Source: Pseudofrankia inefficax (lineage in GTDB: Bacteria > Actinomycetota > Actinomycetes > Frankiales > Frankiaceae). Taken from it: a DNA stretch of 64,000 nucleotides. Positions 34,642 to 42,631 of this stretch are shown here, piece after piece. The notes below the pieces were generated by a model that saw only the letters and a list, made by a program, of their open reading frames with translations, did no database searches and was not told the DNA's origin. The translations under genes and the position numbers were made by a program. The stretch spans positions 4,836,001 to 4,900,000 of the forward strand of contig NC_014666.1 of the NCBI RefSeq assembly GCF_000166135.1, given 5' to 3'. The number at the start of each line of letters is the position of its first letter. Within the stretch, counting starts at the first letter, position 1.

Positions 34642-35115
34642 CTACGCCGGGCTGAACCGCTTCGCCAGCGCGCTGAGCGTGGCCGAGATCCCGTCGCCGT
34701 TCCTCGCCGGGTAGCCGAAGACCTCGAGGGCCCTCGCGCCGCGCGCACGGGTGTAGTCGAACGTCTCGGTCACCCGCGTCGCGCCCGCACCGACCTCCTC
34801 AAGTTCCCACCGCCAGCGGTGACCGAGCGGGTGACGCCACTCGATCACACGGCCCTCCCCGAACTCCGTCACGGTCGACGTGATCCGATACGGAAAGCCG
34901 AACTGCCTCATCCCCACGCTGAAGCGAGCCCCTTCGCTGAGACGGTCAGGACCAGTGACCCGCGAGTCCCGCACGGTCCCCGAACCATCCAGCTCCGGGT
35001 GACGCCGCGGATCAGCGACCAGATCGAAGATCAGGACAGCGGGCGCCGACACCACCGTCCGTCGAGCAACCTTGCGTTCCCCGACCGAGACAGCCGTCAC
35101 CACAGCGTCCGACAT
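34642..35115 (-). CDS. SRPBCC-fold (polyketide cyclase/START-like) protein
   Basis: 157 aa. The helix-grip fold is indicated by an initial strand/helix (RRTVVSAPAVLIFDLVADPR), central strands (GRVIEWRHPLGHRWRWELEE) and a long C-terminal helix (NGDGISATLSALAKRFSPA). Members bind hydrophobic ligands; some act as cyclases or toxin-antitoxin-like RatA factors. ATG start. Stands alone, convergent with the GNAT gene. Confidence 0.82.
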   Translation of the reverse strand: MSDAVVTAVSVGERKVARRTVVSAPAVLIFDLVADPRRHPELDGSGTVRDSRVTGPDRLSEGARFSVGMRQFGFPYRITSTVTEFGEGRVIEWRHPLGHRWRWELEEVGAGATRVTETFDYTRARGARALEVFGYPARNGDGISATLSALAKRFSPA

Positions 35116-35363
35116 GGATCTACTGTAGGCACGGGCCCCAGGGCGGCGTCAGGTCGCCCACGGGCACGATCAGCCCGTTCCTCGATGGGTCGTCCGTCGA
35201 TGTCCGTCATCAGCGCGACGATCCGCGGGCAGGCGACCGTGGCGTTCCTACGCTTCTGGCGGAGCAACGATGCACGGTCCGTGGGACGCCCCGCAGGCCG
35301 AACGCCCAGATCAGCTCCGCGTTGGGTTGCGAGTGTCCCGCCCCCGCCCGGCTGGAGGAGTTC

Positions 35364-36158
35364 GTGGTGGTCCCCTTCTCGTCGTTCGCGTGCCGCCTGG
35401 TCCCGGTGGCAGCGGCTGTCGCCGCGGTCGTCGCTGTCGCGAGCTGTTCTGGCGATGTCGACGCGCCAGCCACAGCTGGAACGGCCTCATCGCGGCCAGC
35501 CTCGTCGGACCCGACAACGGCCGAACCCGGAAAAGGTGCGACGGGCGCGCCAGCGGCCAGCGGGGCGGCATCGACGCCACTCGGGGCGCCGCCAGCCGGG
35601 GCGCACCCGGCGGTCGATGGCGATGTCGATGGTGACGGCCGGCCCGACGTGCTGAGCGTCAGCGGTACCCAGCTGCTCGTCCACTACTCCGGCGGCGGGA
35701 CGGACAGCGTCGCCTTCCAGGCCGGCGACCCCACCAGCGCGCGCCTCCTCGGCGCCTCTGACGCCGACTCCGACGGACACGCCGAGGTGTTCGTCCAGGT
35801 TGACCAGGGGGCCGCGCAGCAGGTCTCGACGCTCTTCCGGTACGTCGGCGGCCACCTGCGCCTGGTCACCCTCGACGGCAAGCAGGCCACCCTGGCGTAC
35901 GGGGGCTCGACCGGGTACGTCGCTTCCTGGTCCTGCCGGCCGTCGTCGTCACCGAACGCCGCGCTGGCCACCGCGACGGGGCCGAGCACCGGCCCGAACG
36001 TCTACAAGCTCACGGTGACCAACTACCAGTTCGACGGCACACGGCTGGTGACCCTGTCGACCAGGACCCTCGCGCCAGCCGGCCTTGACACGCTGCCGAT
36101 CGACCATGACGCGGTGTCGGGCAAGGCTGGCTGCGGCCCCGTCCTGCTAGGCCAATGA
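35364..36158 (+). CDS. Secreted lipoprotein with calcium-binding VCBS/FG-GAP-like segment
   Basis: About 264 aa. Signal sequence with a possible lipobox (AVASC), an Ala/Ser/Pro linker, then VDGDVDGDGRPDVLSV and ASDADSDGHAEVFVQV, two EF-hand-like Asp loops spaced about 50 residues as in FG-GAP/VCBS beta-propeller repeats. Cys residues flank the last 70 residues. GTG at 35364 with GGAGG 5 bases before (the next GTG is equally possible). Function unknown; surface binding is likely. Confidence 0.78.
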   Translation: MVVPFSSFACRLVPVAAAVAAVVAVASCSGDVDAPATAGTASSRPASSDPTTAEPGKGATGAPAASGAASTPLGAPPAGAHPAVDGDVDGDGRPDVLSVSGTQLLVHYSGGGTDSVAFQAGDPTSARLLGASDADSDGHAEVFVQVDQGAAQQVSTLFRYVGGHLRLVTLDGKQATLAYGGSTGYVASWSCRPSSSPNAALATATGPSTGPNVYKLTVTNYQFDGTRLVTLSTRTLAPAGLDTLPIDHDAVSGKAGCGPVLLGQ

Positions 36159-36285
36159 GCCTGCCTGCTCTCACACCGCGCGCGTAGAACCGGCGCACCG
36201 GCCGTCGCGGCGCATGTCGGCGAGGCGCATAAGCTGCTGATCGCCAACGGATACCCGTCGGCGCCGCTCCCGGGCAGGAGACGAC

Positions 36286-36765
36286 TTGTCCGCCACGCCG
36301 TCGCGGTCGCCGGTCAGCGGACCCTACGACGACGCGTTCGCCACGCTGCTGGCGGAGAGCTACCAGCGTGTTGTCGGCACTGCGCCGCCGTTCAGCGAGA
36401 ACAGGCTGGCTACCGCCCGCTGGCTGTACGCCGACGCGCCGTTCGGGGTCCTGGCACACGACGGCGCGGCCGACCCACGCTTCGTCTACGCGAACGCCAC
36501 CGCGCTGCGGATCTTCGGGTACAGCTGGGACGAGATGGTCGGAATGCCGTCACGGCTGTCCGCTCCCCCGGCCGACCGCGGCGAGCGCGAGACGCTGATG
36601 AAAGGCGTCCTGCGTGGCGGGTACACGAACGACTACCGCGGCCGGCGGGTCACCCGGTCCGGGCGCCACTTCTGGATCGAGGACGCGACGGTCTGGAACA
36701 TCGTGGATCACGAGGGCACGCTGCGGGGGCAGGCCGCCCTCATCCGCGCGTGGACCGACGCCTGA
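36286..36765 (+). CDS. PAS/MEKHLA-domain protein
   Basis: 159 aa, a single MEKHLA (PAS-related) sensory domain: LLAESYQRVVG, then FVYANATALRIFGYSWDEMV, MPSRLSAPPADRGERETLM and GRHFWIEDATVWNIVDHEG. No kinase or output domain is attached, so it probably works as a stand-alone ligand or redox sensor, or with an unlinked partner. Ends 117 bp before the 3' end of the convergent TIR gene. The encoded start lies after a possible GGGAGA-type site. Confidence 0.82.
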   Translation: MSATPSRSPVSGPYDDAFATLLAESYQRVVGTAPPFSENRLATARWLYADAPFGVLAHDGAADPRFVYANATALRIFGYSWDEMVGMPSRLSAPPADRGERETLMKGVLRGGYTNDYRGRRVTRSGRHFWIEDATVWNIVDHEGTLRGQAALIRAWTDA

Positions 36766-36882
36766 CCAAACCTCAGGTGGATGCGCGGCGACCAGTCCGG
36801 GAGTGCGTGAGGACGTGCTGACCGAGGACTTGTGGAGCGGCTCGCGCCGCCGTTGCCCGAGCGGCCGCCACGCGCACGGCCG

Positions 36883-38241
36883 TCAGGGCCCGCCAAGCTG
36901 GTCCTGGTGGATCGCCTGGCGCGCGACCGCGGTGCCGGGCATGGTGGGCTTTGGGGGCTTGCTGTTCGGCCGGTCGACCTTCCGCACCCAGGAGCGCGCG
37001 CTGGCGCCCAGGCGCTGCTCGATCTCGGGCTCGCTGAGGCCGACGAGATCCAGGCCGGGAATCTCGGTCAGGATCTCGGCTGGCTCACAGTCCCGGATGC
37101 GGACCGTCGCGATGGTGCTCCAGAAACGGTCCGGGTCATGCTCCCATTCACGCTTCCACACCTCGCCGAACGGGTTCGACTTCAGATAGTCCGGCGAGAG
37201 GATGACCAGCCACCGCCGCGAGAGCCTCATAATCCCGGTCATCTCGGCGGTGTCGGCGTAGCTCAGGTCGCCGAGGTAGACCCGATAGCCTTCGTCGGTC
37301 AGCAGGGAGGCGATCCATTCGGCCCAGTTCGACTCGGCACGCACCGCGGAGATGAAGAAGTCATAGCGCGCCAGCTCCAGGATCCTGCGCCGGCCCTGGG
37401 CGAGCGCTCCGTTCCGGAGGCTGAGGTTGACCTCACGCCAGAACGCGGCCGGGGACGACTGCCGCGCGGCCGGGTTCGCCTGGTCCGGCGACAGGAGCCG
37501 CATGTTCAGCCCGGCCTCCCGGAGGACATTCAGCGCGCTGGTCCGCCCGTCATAGATTTCCGCCAGCCCCGCCAGCTCAGCGTCGGTCAGGAAGTCGACG
37601 GGTGACGTCGCGGCGGCGCCTCCCGTGTTCAGGAGCCAGGCCTGGCTCCTGAAGTTCCGCACCTCCACGTCGACCTTCCGGTAGTCCCCCGGCCGGAGTC
37701 CCTGCTCGCCGTTGAGCACCGCGCCCTTGAACATCTCGGGTGACATGATCAGAGCAAGGTCGACGGACGGCTGGTCCCTGACCACGTTCTTGAGCGGGGC
37801 GGCTTCGAGGAGCCGGGCGCACTCGTCTACCGGGTCCCCGCTCCAGCTGTCGTCGAAGTCCACGTCCCCGCAGTGCAGGGCGACGCGCAGGCGGATACGG
37901 CCGTCGCCGTGGCGGTAGCGGTTGTAGTATTCGAGCTGGACAGCGATCTTCGCCACGACGTCGGCGGCGACGACATCCTTGTGGATCCTGGAGCCGAGGA
38001 ACGCGACGAAACCACCGTCACCGCGCTCCTGCCCGCCCGGGTCGGTGTGGTTGTCCGCGCCGATACGCGCCTTCTCGCAGGCCTTGCCGAGAATACTCGG
38101 CCAGGCCTGCTGAATTTCTTTCTTCTCGTGCGGGTCGCGGTCTGTGTACCCGACCACATCGAGGCCAAGGATGGTCACCGGCAGCCGCCGGTCGGCTCCC
38201 GGCGTGAACCATCCGGCCGGTGCGCCGCCCCCGTTTGACAA
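36883..38241 (-). CDS. Conflict-system protein: cyclase homology domain, EAD1, TIR
   Basis: 452 aa. Residues 20-205 form a class III nucleotide-cyclase homology domain: the first metal Asp lies in ILGLDVVGYTDRD (D28), the second in QERGDGGFVAFLG (D75), then ALHCGDVDF and the conserved Arg in DECARLLEAAP. Residues 215-291 are an effector-associated domain (EAD1) with DFLTDAELAGLAEIYDGRTS and FWREVNLSLRNGALAQGRRR. Residues 292-430 are a TIR domain (RYDFFISAVRAESNWAEWIA, LVILSPDYLKSN, PGLDLVGLSE). The Glu usual before Trp in the TIR active helix reads GEVW, so NADase activity is uncertain. A basic C-tail follows. It begins 48 bp after the upstream paralogue ends; the pair is probably an operon for signal-triggered immunity or cell death. 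Confidence 0.85.
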   Translation of the reverse strand: MSNGGGAPAGWFTPGADRRLPVTILGLDVVGYTDRDPHEKKEIQQAWPSILGKACEKARIGADNHTDPGGQERGDGGFVAFLGSRIHKDVVAADVVAKIAVQLEYYNRYRHGDGRIRLRVALHCGDVDFDDSWSGDPVDECARLLEAAPLKNVVRDQPSVDLALIMSPEMFKGAVLNGEQGLRPGDYRKVDVEVRNFRSQAWLLNTGGAAATSPVDFLTDAELAGLAEIYDGRTSALNVLREAGLNMRLLSPDQANPAARQSSPAAFWREVNLSLRNGALAQGRRRILELARYDFFISAVRAESNWAEWIASLLTDEGYRVYLGDLSYADTAEMTGIMRLSRRWLVILSPDYLKSNPFGEVWKREWEHDPDRFWSTIATVRIRDCEPAEILTEIPGLDLVGLSEPEIEQRLGASARSWVRKVDRPNSKPPKPTMPGTAVARQAIHQDQLGGP

Positions 38242-38289
38242 CTATGCCACCCCCGGCGGTGCTGCCTGTCGGCCCTCGGTCCTCATCTG

Positions 38290-39816
38290 CTAAGCCCGGC
38301 CCGGGAACGGCGGTTTGATCTGCGGCCGGTAGGAGCTGTCGTCCACCGCGCGGCGGACCGCCAGCTGGAGATACGTTTTCGCGTCGTCCTCGTCTCGACC
38401 GACCAGGTCGATATACCGCACGCCTCCCAGCATTCCGTCCGGGTAGCACGGTGCGACCCGCACCGGGATCAGCTTTTGTCGGGCACCGGTCGCAGCCAAC
38501 CCCATGGTGATCTGCCAGCTCGTGCGGAGGCGCTCGGAGCTGAGATAGGCCGGCGACAGAACCACGATTGTCCAGGTAGCGGAGTCGACCGCGTCCTTCA
38601 GGACGCCGACCGAGCTGTTGCCCGCGACAAGGTCCCAGGACTCGAGTCGCACCGTGTAGCCGTCCTCGGCCAGCTGCCAGGAGATCCAGTCGGCCCAGTT
38701 CGCGTCCTCCTCGGCGGCCGACACGAAGAAGTCCCACTTCTCGCCGGCCGCCGCGCGTCTCGGTGCCGTCCGCTCCGGGTCGGGCGCCGAGCCATCGGTC
38801 TGTTGCACCGCCGGATCGCCTGGCGCGGCGAAAGGCCCGGAGACAGCCCGGCCGAGTTGGACTACCTGGTCAGGGATCATGAGCCAGGCGCGGGCCCGGA
38901 ACGCCTTCGCCTCCACCTCGACCTCGACCTCGCGATACAGCGTCGGGTCAAGCCCGCGCCTGCCGTGCGCAACGGCGGACCGGTACAGCTCGTCGGACAA
39001 GATTAGGCCGAGGTCCGCGTCCGGTCTCGTCTCCATCGCGGTTCGAAACGGGGCGGAATCGAGAAGTCTGACGGCAAGCACGATCGGTGCGCCGGACCAG
39101 CCGTACGCGCTCGGCACGACGTGCCCTTCATGAAGCGCCAGGCGGAGCCGGAGGCGGTCCTGGGAGCCGCGCGTCCCGTTGTGTTTCCGAAGGGCGGCCC
39201 GCAGCTCGTCCACGAGGCCCGACACGACACGCGAGACCGGCACCACCGACGGAATGAAGACGAGGAAGCCATCACCATGGTCCTGCGACTGGATCTGCCC
39301 TGACGGAATCCCAGCGGCCACGGCGGAGGTTGCGAGAAGCTCGGCCAGCGCCCTGTTCGTCGTGAGCCGGGCGATCAGGCCGTGCGCGCTGAAGCGGACG
39401 ATGTCGATGGCCAGCACAGTGCCGTGAACGGATTCCGGATAGGCGTCGGTGGACTCGCCGCCCGACACCACTCGGGAATTGCCGAGCCGCAGGCCGTCAG
39501 GAGCGATGGAAGAAGTGGTCGGCGCCGTGTCATTCGTGGCGGCGGTGCTCCGGAGGTCGGCTAGCTGTCGAACGAACACCGGGTTCGCTGGGTAGTCTGC
39601 TGCGGCCCGAGCAAGAATTTTACGGCGTCCACCCGGGAACGCGCCCTGGTCGAGCAGCGCCGCGACCTGCTGCCAGTACCTCAGCGAGTAGTCGAAACCC
39701 GTCGGAAGTTGATACTGGTCGATACCGGCGGCCGCGAGCAGCTGGCTGGCCGCGACCGGGTTCCAGTAAACCCTCGCGAGCTCTTCGACCTCCTCGTCGC
39801 TAAGCCGCTCCGACAT
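38290..39816 (-). CDS. Conflict-system protein: EAD1, cyclase homology domain, TIR
   Basis: 508 aa. The EAD1 is N-terminal here (residues 4-85: LSDEEVEELARVYWNPVAAS, LRYWQQVAALLDQGAFPGGR). A linker leads to the cyclase homology domain at 130-312, with metal Asp residues in VLAIDIVRFS (D138) and DHGDGFLVFIP (D182) and an Arg in LAVRLLDSAP. The TIR domain fills 360-500 (WDFFVSAAEEDANWADWISW, IVVLSPAYLSSERL, GVRYIDLVGRDEDDAKTYL). The position usually held by the catalytic Glu before Trp is Ser (RTSWQ), which may leave the TIR inactive or make it a scaffold. ATG at 39816; the longer frame to 40191 is shadow. First gene of the pair with a differently ordered paralogue. Confidence 0.86.
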   Translation of the reverse strand: MSERLSDEEVEELARVYWNPVAASQLLAAAGIDQYQLPTGFDYSLRYWQQVAALLDQGAFPGGRRKILARAAADYPANPVFVRQLADLRSTAATNDTAPTTSSIAPDGLRLGNSRVVSGGESTDAYPESVHGTVLAIDIVRFSAHGLIARLTTNRALAELLATSAVAAGIPSGQIQSQDHGDGFLVFIPSVVPVSRVVSGLVDELRAALRKHNGTRGSQDRLRLRLALHEGHVVPSAYGWSGAPIVLAVRLLDSAPFRTAMETRPDADLGLILSDELYRSAVAHGRRGLDPTLYREVEVEVEAKAFRARAWLMIPDQVVQLGRAVSGPFAAPGDPAVQQTDGSAPDPERTAPRRAAAGEKWDFFVSAAEEDANWADWISWQLAEDGYTVRLESWDLVAGNSSVGVLKDAVDSATWTIVVLSPAYLSSERLRTSWQITMGLAATGARQKLIPVRVAPCYPDGMLGGVRYIDLVGRDEDDAKTYLQLAVRRAVDDSSYRPQIKPPFPGRA

Positions 39817-40194
39817 CCTCGCCCCCGTCCCGATGCGCCGGGTGTTTATGCTACCGCGTTGCGTGTCCCATCTTGATCGGCTCGCGGGACTCGTCCAAGG
39901 CGCCCAGCTCACCCTCAGCTCTTTGGTGGCGGCCAAGGCCGGCGGGCTTGGCCCGAACGGCTTTGGCCGCAATCCGCGGGGAGACCGGCCAGAATCGCAC
40001 CAGCCGGGACCTCGCGCGTGGGGAGCGCTGAGCTGTGCTCGCTGGACGCCGCCGCGCACTCCCAGCGCCCCCCACGACGGTCGTCGTGCCGCGGCGGCGG
40101 CTGTTGGCGCTGGCACTGGCAGCCCAGGTCTTCCTGGTGGTGCCACCGCTCCCATGGCCTCACGGCATCCACGCCGGCCTGCAGATCGCACCAG
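39817..40194. other. Upstream region of the TIR tandem, no gene seen
   Basis: 378 bp. The minus-strand promoter of the TIR pair should lie close to 39817; a relatively AT-rich patch at 39839-39855 is the only candidate. The remaining frames on both strands are Arg/Pro/Gly-rich and match nothing. Presumably debris beside the broken sigma factor. Confidence 0.4.
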
Positions 40195-40560
40195 GATGCC
40201 ATGGCCCAGGCGTACCGGCTCTGGTCCACGATCGGCACGCCCAGGGCCTGGGTCCGCGTGACCGCCAGTCGGGCCTATGCCCGCCGGCTCCTGACCATCC
40301 GCGAGGTCCCAGTGAGCCCTCTCGACCTGACGGGCCCACCACCTCTGGTGAGCTCGATGCGGGCCTTGAGGAAGACACAGTCCTTGCCCTGCTTAGCCAA
40401 CTGCCTCCCCGCCAGCGGCAGGTCATGGCCTTTGCCTTCGACGGTTACACCCCGAAAGAGACTGCCATCAGCCTCGGTATTCCCGCCGGGACGGTCCGGC
40501 TCTCCCTACACAAGGCCCGCGCAACGCTGGCCGCGCAACTAACCACACGTGATCTGTCTC
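40195..40560 (+). pseudogene. Frameshifted ECF sigma factor
   Basis: Region 2-like sequence in one frame (DAMAQAYRLWSTIGTPRAWV then RVTASRAYARRLL) is followed, from about 40338 in another frame, by an intact-looking region 4 (TVLALLSQLPPRQRQVMAFA, then GYTPKETAISLGIPAGTVRL and SLHKARATLAAQL). The N-terminal helices of region 2 are also missing. So this is a decayed sigma-70 family factor with at least one frameshift and a 5' deletion. Confidence 0.68.
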
Positions 40561-40616
40561 GAGTGCCTACCGGCCGCAGTCATGATTGGCCAGTAACGGT
40601 GGCCGCCTCGCTGCGG

Positions 40617-41215
40617 TCACCGCGTCGCGAGGAAGCGCAGCAGCCGGTCGTAGGTGTTGGCGGAGGCGACGGCGTCGGCGGCGATCGTTCCGCCGAGGTT
40701 GGTGGTGAGGCCGGTCGAGGTCGTCGCGTTGGTGGACGTGACGCTGATGTATGGAACAGCGCCTCCGACGCTTGAACAGGCCACCCTCGGAGCCGCCGAC
40801 GAGGACGACCCCTGCTCTGCGGGTGGTCGTATGTGCCGGAAGGAAGACGTCGCCGTGGATCCCGGTCGCGGCCGAGCGTTCGTCATGTTCGGTGACGCCT
40901 GTGGCGGAAGGGGTCTGCCTGCTCAGGGTCGTCGTGGCGACGGTCGTCCCGTCGACGGTTGCGCGGGGCGACGGTGAAGCCGGCCGTAGGCGGATGGAAC
41001 AGCGACGCCGAGGTCGAGTGAGTTGGGATCATCAGTGCGAGCAGGCCCATCGGGTTGATCCCCGTGTAGCTGCCGCCGTGGAAGCCGCGGACAGCGACAG
41101 TGTTCCGCTGGGCGTCCCTGCCGACCTCTTCGTGATCCACATCGGCAACATCGACGCTCCGCGACCCCTCCCAACGGGGTCGCCAGGATCGGGCCCTTCG
41201 ATCAGCCCTCCGGAG
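40617..41215 (-). pseudogene. Degraded BAAT-family acyl-CoA thioester hydrolase
   Basis: Pieces in family order but different frames: an N-terminal beta domain (GRDAQRNTVAVRGFHGGSYT, then GINPMGLLALM and LFHPPTAGF), then in another frame TVDGTTVATTTLSRQ and GIHGDVFLPAHTTTRRAGVV running into the nucleophile elbow LVGGSEGG. Homology then jumps to the last segment, LGGTIAADAVASANTYDRLL with RFLAT. Together these fit bile-acid-CoA:amino-acid N-acyltransferase/acyl-CoA thioesterase proteins. At least one frameshift and a large deletion of the alpha/beta-hydrolase core are required. Confidence 0.65.
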
Positions 41216-41876
41216 GCGCATCAACCGAGACGCCCGTGGGTGCGCCGGAGTTCACGGCGCCAACGAGCGACGCTCCGGCCCCGAACCACCACACCAACGC
41301 GATGACAACCGATACGGCTACCCCGACTGCCAGCCGCCGCGGCGTGAGACTCGCCGCCGTCACCGGCCCGGCCGCGCTGTTGGCCTCCGGCAGTTCGATC
41401 GCTCGGCCGGGTGCCCCTTCCAGGTTCGCACCGCCGGAGGAACGCCGCCGCGTGACCCACGGTAGCCCGGCAGCCCGGCCGGGAAGCCGTCGTAGGAACA
41501 GGCGCCCGAACGGGCTCACAATGAGACCCGGTCCGGAAAAGGCACCGATCCCGGCCAGGCCGGCCGACCAGCACACGCCTATCGAGAGCATGCCGAAGGA
41601 GACCAAGCCCAGCGCCAACTGGCCCACCACGACTCCACCGCGGGCCAGCTGGCCGATGGCCACGACGCCGGTGGCGACCTGCCCGATGGCAACCACGCCC
41701 GTCGCCAGCTGACCGACGGCCACCACACCGGTGGCGCTCTGGCCGACGGCGACGATCCCGGTCGCCTGGACGCCGATGGCGATCAGGCCGCCTGCCTGCG
41801 GTCCTACCGCCATGATCTGCACGCCGGAAGCATACGGAGGCCGCGGAGGCGGCGGCGGCGGGCGTAGAGCGGCCAA
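41202..41876 (-). CDS. Gly/Val-rich tandem-repeat protein of unknown function
   Basis: 224 aa. After a poly-Pro start (LRPPPPPPRPPYASGVQIMA) come about eight tandem 9-11 residue repeats of the form ATGVVAVGQ / ATGVVAIGQ / ARGGVVVGQ, spanning roughly residues 22-100. A Gly-rich hydrophobic stretch follows (LAGIGAFSGPGLIVSPFG), then a basic linker and one clear C-terminal membrane helix (LAVGVAVSVVIALVWWFGAG) with a short outer tail. The repeats could form a beta-solenoid or a membrane-inserted array. The start is uncertain: TTG at 41876 keeps the Pro-rich lead, ATG at 41813 removes it. Its 3' end overlaps the BAAT remnant by a few bases. Confidence 0.62.
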   Translation of the reverse strand: MAALRPPPPPPRPPYASGVQIMAVGPQAGGLIAIGVQATGIVAVGQSATGVVAVGQLATGVVAIGQVATGVVAIGQLARGGVVVGQLALGLVSFGMLSIGVCWSAGLAGIGAFSGPGLIVSPFGRLFLRRLPGRAAGLPWVTRRRSSGGANLEGAPGRAIELPEANSAAGPVTAASLTPRRLAVGVAVSVVIALVWWFGAGASLVGAVNSGAPTGVSVDAPPEG

Positions 41877-41940
41877 AGCAGGGCGGACCTATTCCGGCAG
41901 GTCACTCGGCTGTCGGGCGACGTGACCGAAGCCGGCTACG

Positions 41941-42444
41941 GTGACCGGGGTGGACATTCCTGCCGGTTCGGCTGCGTTGGAGTGGCAGCGTGGGCTGCCG
42001 CGTAAGCGGATGGCCGCCGCGGTCATCCTCGTGGACGACGCCGACCGGGTCCTGATCGTGCGGCCGACCTACCGGCCAGGCTGGGACCTCCCGGGCGGTG
42101 TCGTCGAACAGGATGAATCGCCTCATGCGGCGGCGCGCCGGGAGTTGTTCGAGGAACTGGGCCTCGACCGGCCAGTCGGTGGCCTTCTCGCGGTCGACTG
42201 GGTGCCAGCGACGGCCGAACGCACCGAGGGACTGATCCTCGTGTTCGACGGCGGGCCGCTGACCGCGATCGACACCGCGGCGATCCAGCTGCAGGCCGAC
42301 GAACTCGCCGCCTGGAGGTTCGCAGCGATCGACCAACTGCCCGGATTGATGGTGCCGCTGCTGGCCCGACGGGTCACCGTCTGCCTCGCGGCCCGCACGA
42401 CTGGTGTGACCGCCTACCTAGAAGACGGCACACCGCTGCGCTGA
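41941..42444 (+). CDS. Nudix hydrolase
   Basis: 167 aa. The Nudix box is complete: GGVVEQDESPHAAARRELFE followed by ELGL, matching Gx5Ex7REUxEExGU, so Mg-dependent cleavage of a nucleoside diphosphate derivative is expected. Preceding strands AAAVILVDDADRVLIVRPTY fit the fold. The substrate cannot be assigned. GTG start. Isolated on the plus strand between the repeat protein and a methyltransferase. Confidence 0.9.
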   Translation: MTGVDIPAGSAALEWQRGLPRKRMAAAVILVDDADRVLIVRPTYRPGWDLPGGVVEQDESPHAAARRELFEELGLDRPVGGLLAVDWVPATAERTEGLILVFDGGPLTAIDTAAIQLQADELAAWRFAAIDQLPGLMVPLLARRVTVCLAARTTGVTAYLEDGTPLR

Positions 42445-42631
42445 CCCCGGCACCCACTGAGGGGTCATCCCCGCCGGCCGGCGCCGAGACCTACTGGTGC
42501 ACACCGCCGGAAACACCGATCACGACCCAGCCCCCTGCGGCAGCCTGCATCGTGATCTTGAAACAGTCCCCGGTAGCGAGTGAACCTACGAGCCCAGTCG
42601 TGGTACCTGCGGCACGATAAGAGGTGAAGAT

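Noticed and set aside
39833-40261. 142-codon plus-strand frame upstream of the TIR tandem
   Set aside because: Arg/Pro/Gly-rich without motif; overlaps the debris of the sigma-factor remnant.
42491-42625. Minus-strand frame ending GGWVVIGVSGGVHQ, looks like the tail of a secreted protein
   Set aside because: Plausible composition but too short and without a matching start or upstream continuation; left unannotated.
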